64,000 bases of DNA from Paenibacillus harenae DSM 16969. Its GTDB lineage: Bacteria > Bacillota > Bacilli > Paenibacillales > Paenibacillaceae. The stretch is from contig NZ_KE383845.1 in assembly GCF_000422465.1 (NCBI RefSeq), forward strand, positions 294,241 through 358,240, in the 5' to 3' direction. The stretch's first letter is position 1. The number at the start of each line of letters is the position of its first letter. The notes below the pieces were generated by a model. It worked only from the letters and a program-made list of their open reading frames with translations, was not told the origin of the DNA and did no database searches. Positions 61,618-64,000 of the stretch are shown piece after piece. The position numbers were made by a program, and so were the translations under genes.

Positions 61618-62324
61618 ATGAGGATCATCAAGAGACAGCAGGACCTTGTCATTCTGCGCCGGGTTGGGGCACTTCCGGCGGCACTCCTCGATCAGGTCGA
61701 AGACTACTTCAACCAACTAAGGTTTGAGCTTGAATACGAAGCGGAAAGCCAATTTGGCTTAGGCGAGAACGGCTACATCGTCTTGCTTGAAGCGGGCGAC
61801 AACGTCCACGACCTCGGCAACGTCGGGCTGAACCACGGAGAAGGTCTCGTCTGCGACCCGCTCAAGGGGATCACGGACGTCAATCCCAACCTGTTCTCCA
61901 AGCATGTGCTGCGAACGTTCGAACTGCGGGTTGCCGACGGCGAGCGCTTTATCCTCTACGAGCACGGTGTCTGTTGCCTGAAAAACAACTGCACCGAAAG
62001 CTTTTCCAGATAATCGAGCGAGAACAGCCCGGCGTCTGGAGGCCAACGTGGGAGAGCGGCTACATGACGACACTCTCGCGGCTTGCCGAGTACGTGCCCG
62101 AGTTCGACACGCGCAAAAACTAACTGAACTTGGCGGACGGGATGTTCAACACGGAAACGTTCAGGCTGGAACCATCGCCCGGACTTTCACTCCAGCATCC
62201 AGAACCACATCGCGTACGATCCGGATGCTGACTGCCAAGGTTCCGCCTGTTCCTGAACGAAGTCTTTCAAGGAGACCCACAACTCATCGCAGCAGCCTAA
62301 GAAATCATCGGTTACTGCCTGACG
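61618..62324 (+). pseudogene. Decayed phage/plasmid D5-like primase, with unrecognised 5' part
   Basis: High-GC segment. The first frame (61618-62013) reads an unrecognised part (YIVLLEAGDNVHDLGNVGLN) then a primase-like VNPNLFSKHVLRTFELRVAD. After a frameshift near 61975 it continues EKQLHRKLFQIIEREQPGVW, crosses a stop (62121-62123), reads LNLADGMFNTETFRLEPSPG, shifts again to YDPDADC/PRFRLFLNEVFQGD, crosses TAA at 62298-62300, and ends EIIGYCLT. The order NLxDGM, YDPxAxCPRF, FLxEVFxGD, GYCLT is that of the D5_N region of phage/plasmid primase-helicases. The helicase half is gone; the frame joins a recombinase at 62325. Confidence 0.6.
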
Positions 62325-63240
62325 AAGCCCGGCAACGCGTTCAGCTGCGTGGCGGTCAAGACGATCATCAACAACCCGGTGTACGTCGGGAAGATCAGGT
62401 ACAACGTGCGGGGAACTGGAGCGAAAAGCAGCGCAAGGGAGTCAATCCGAACCCGATCGTCGTCGACGGCGAACACGACCCGATCGTTTCCCAAGACCTG
62501 TGGGAAACCGTCCAAGCTTTGTTCGCCAAGAAGTCGTTCTCCCCGTCACGCGTCTTCGAAGGCACGTACCCCCTGACAGGGTTCCTGAGGTGCCCCCAGT
62601 GCGGGACGACGCTTGGAGCACACCGCGTCCGCGACACGCTCAAGGACGGAACTGTTGTCAACCGAAGGTATTACGTCTGCAATAGCTTCCGCAATCGTGG
62701 AAGCCGGGTTTGCAGTTCGAACTCCGTCCGGGCCGACATGGTCGAGAGCTTCGTCTTCAGCGGCTTTCCGAGGCTTTCCAGAAGCCGAAAGTGCTGGAGG
62801 ACGTCGTCAAGAAGATCAACCTAGACCGGATAAAGAGTGTCGCCCCTCTCCAGAAGGAACTGACGGCAATCGACAAGGAATTGGCAACCATCGAGAGCCA
62901 GCGCAAGCGGTTCTTCAAACTTTTCGAGACTAGCGGCGTAGACGACGACCTGTTCATAGAGCGGCTGAGCGAGTTGAAGGTCCAACACGAACAACTCACA
63001 CGTCGAAAAGCCGAAGCAGAGCTGCAACTCGCGGACAACACATCCGATCCCGTCCCGCTCCAGCATGTCCGACAGGCGCTCGCCCAGTTCCATAAGTTAC
63101 TCGAAGACGTGCCTCCCGAGACGCAGAAGACGCTTCTTCAGACCGTGGTGAAGCAGATCCACTTGAAAGACCGACGCAAAGTCGCAGGCATCGAGCTTGA
63201 GTTCGATCCGACAGTCCAAAAACATTTTTTTGAACTGGCC
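62325..63240 (+). pseudogene. Large serine recombinase remnant
   Basis: The catalytic Ser domain is missing. The Recombinase domain begins GNAFSCVAVKTIINNPVYVG, shifts frame near 62412, continues VNPNPIVVDGEHDPIVSQDL, the zinc ribbon (FLRCPQCGTTLG ... YYVCNSFRNRGSRVC, four Cys present), then shifts again near 62756 into a coiled coil (PLQKELTAIDKELATIESQR) and a final HLKDRRKVAGIELEFDPTV. 62581-62640 is 70% G+C by count, against about one third in flanking genes. The remnant is fused to a primase fragment, pointing to an internal deletion in an integrated element. Confidence 0.8.
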
Positions 63241-63257
63241 CTTTCCGCCAAAACGGC

Positions 63258-63297
63258 GGAGGGGGCTTTTGCTTTCCGCAAGCAAAAGTCCCCCTCC
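63258..63297. terminator. Long hairpin after the recombinase remnant
   Basis: Arm 63258-63274 (GGAGGGGGCTTTTGCTT) pairs with 63280-63297, with one bulged T and a 5-nt loop. No strong T-run; it could be an element end rather than a terminator. Confidence 0.5.
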
Positions 63298-63435
63298 AGA
63301 TACCGCATCGTTTTGTGTCCCCAAAAAGCTCGCAGAAGCCTGTTTGCGCTGTCTTACTCGCCGAGAGTGGACCATCCAAAGCCCATGCCCAGCAATGCGC
63401 CTTTCCATGCCTGCTGCGGGATATTCCGAAAAAAC

Positions 63436-63510
63436 TTGCCGTTACTTATGATACGGTTCACCGTATCACTCTAACGGCGAATTTTAAGGGACACCTTTTT
63501 GGGTGCCTAC
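63436..63510 (+). repeat. Hairpin element, family A, copy A5
   Basis: CTTGCCGTTACTTATGATAC, GGTTCACCGTATCACTC, TAACGGCGAATTTTAAGGG, then an ACACC...GGGTGCC hairpin. The outer arms (GCCGTTA/TAACGGC) and inner arms (GATACGGT/ACCGTATC) are both perfect here. It lies 100 nt past the SDR stop on the minus strand. Confidence 0.85.
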
Positions 63511-63609
63511 TATGGTTGTCACAAATATGCCCGCGTCCCAACAGGAACACGGGCATCAAATGTGTTTAGAAACCTTCCACCGCCAGAGAAGATATTAGTA
63601 CAGTTAGGC

Positions 63610-64000
63610 TCATGTAAGCTGTGGGTATAACGCAGCTACACCACCAGCGAGAGCACTTTGGAGCTTGCGGCTCAGTTCATCGGCAAGAATCTCAAAGCTG
63701 TTGGCCTCTATTCCATCAATAGCCAGTTTTGCAATTTCGGCAGGGTCGGCCTTCGGAGCTTCAACGCCGGCCGTCATGTCTGTGTCCATAAAGCCCACAT
63801 GCAAGCCAGCCACTCTCACATTTTGAGGATACAACTTTAAGCGCAACTCGTTCGTCAGTGCCCACTCTGCTGCCTTTGCAGCCGTATAAGCACCTTCATT
63901 ACCCCCTATACTGAACCATGATAATGCAGAAAGAATATTCAGGATTGATCCTCCCCCATTATTGGTGAGAATAGGCGCGAACGCACGAGTCATGGATAGT
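63610..64000 (-). CDS. SDR family oxidoreductase, N-terminus cut by window edge
   Basis: The C-terminal 130 residues of a short-chain dehydrogenase; the frame continues off the right edge upstream of an internal ATG at 63993. Visible parts: MTRAFAPILTNNGGGSILNI, the Ser region LSALSWFS, catalytic YTAAK, and the post-catalytic GLHVGFMDTDMTAGVEAPKA, as in small SDRs with a D-T-D-M loop. Substrate unknown. Element A5 follows its 3' end. Confidence 0.82.
   Translation of the reverse strand, partial: LSMTRAFAPILTNNGGGSILNILSALSWFSIGGNEGAYTAAKAAEWALTNELRLKLYPQNVRVAGLHVGFMDTDMTAGVEAPKADPAEIAKLAIDGIEANSFEILADELSRKLQSALAGGVAALYPQLT

Noticed and set aside
63241..63474. Continuation of the recombinase reading frame
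   Set aside because: After the HLKDRRKVAGIELEFD region the frame runs through a long hairpin and element A5; the encoded residues do not look like recombinase.
53328..63510. Canonical integron with attC sites
   Set aside because: The elements are palindromic and lie 3' of genes, but I could not find a consistent RYYYAAC/GTTRRRY core pair, and no integron integrase is in the window. Kept only as an analogy.

Overview
The window looks like a chromosomal segment of a Paenibacillus-type, endospore-forming Firmicute. The grounds are gerA-type spore germination genes, a YesM/YesN two-component pair with an Lpl-type sugar transporter, a LytTR regulator behind a perfect cre box, strong AGGAGG-type ribosome binding sites with frequent GTG/TTG starts, and intrinsic terminators with long T-runs. 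No rRNA, tRNA or CRISPR was seen. Most genes lie on the minus strand. All family assignments were made by reading the sequence; no search was run.

Layout. 1-8.3 kb: an MFS exporter cut by the left edge, a GIY-YIG/DUF2087 regulator, a fosmidomycin-resistance-type MFS exporter, a lactonase, a solo LytTR regulator, an aldose epimerase, and a coupled membrane coiled-coil/AIM24 pair. 8.3-17 kb: lacZ, a LysM-M23 hydrolase, and a germination locus whose gerAB faces gerAA-gerAC. 17-21 kb: a scarred stretch with a frameshifted lipoprotein, a Tn3-family transposase remnant, an OmpR/HK pair, a ruined HMA metal chaperone, a tandem repeat and a roughly 70% GC insert fused to a host-like signal peptide. 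21-34.4 kb: an SDR, a four-gene MacB-like ABC efflux operon whose second ATPase carries an AbrB-like tail, an AEC transporter, a nuclease-fold/HTH protein, and a padR-yheI-yheH heterodimeric exporter operon with a visible promoter and paired operators.

34.5-51.5 kb is a coherent glycan-uptake locus on the minus strand: histidine kinase, AraC-type response regulator, lipoprotein binding protein, two permeases, a Gfo/Idh/MocA enzyme, a GHL6-type hydrolase, an intracellular GH123-like enzyme and a very large secreted GH123-like enzyme. The likely flow is sensing outside the cell, cleavage outside, import, then cleavage inside. Adjacent Asp-Glu pairs in both GH123-like proteins suggest an N-acetylhexosamine (possibly GalNAc) glycan.

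52-64 kb is AT-richer accessory DNA: VOC/MerR, CD3324-like, two aminoglycoside-phosphotransferase relatives, RidA, AraC/GyrI-like, a BlaR1 stump, a methyltransferase, a NUDIX hydrolase, an alpha/beta hydrolase and an SDR cut by the right edge. Nearly all are on the minus strand, and most are followed at the 3' end by one of two recurring hairpin elements, so the stretch resembles a gene-cassette array. It also holds a high-GC wreck of a phage/plasmid primase joined to a large serine recombinase (61.6-63.2 kb).
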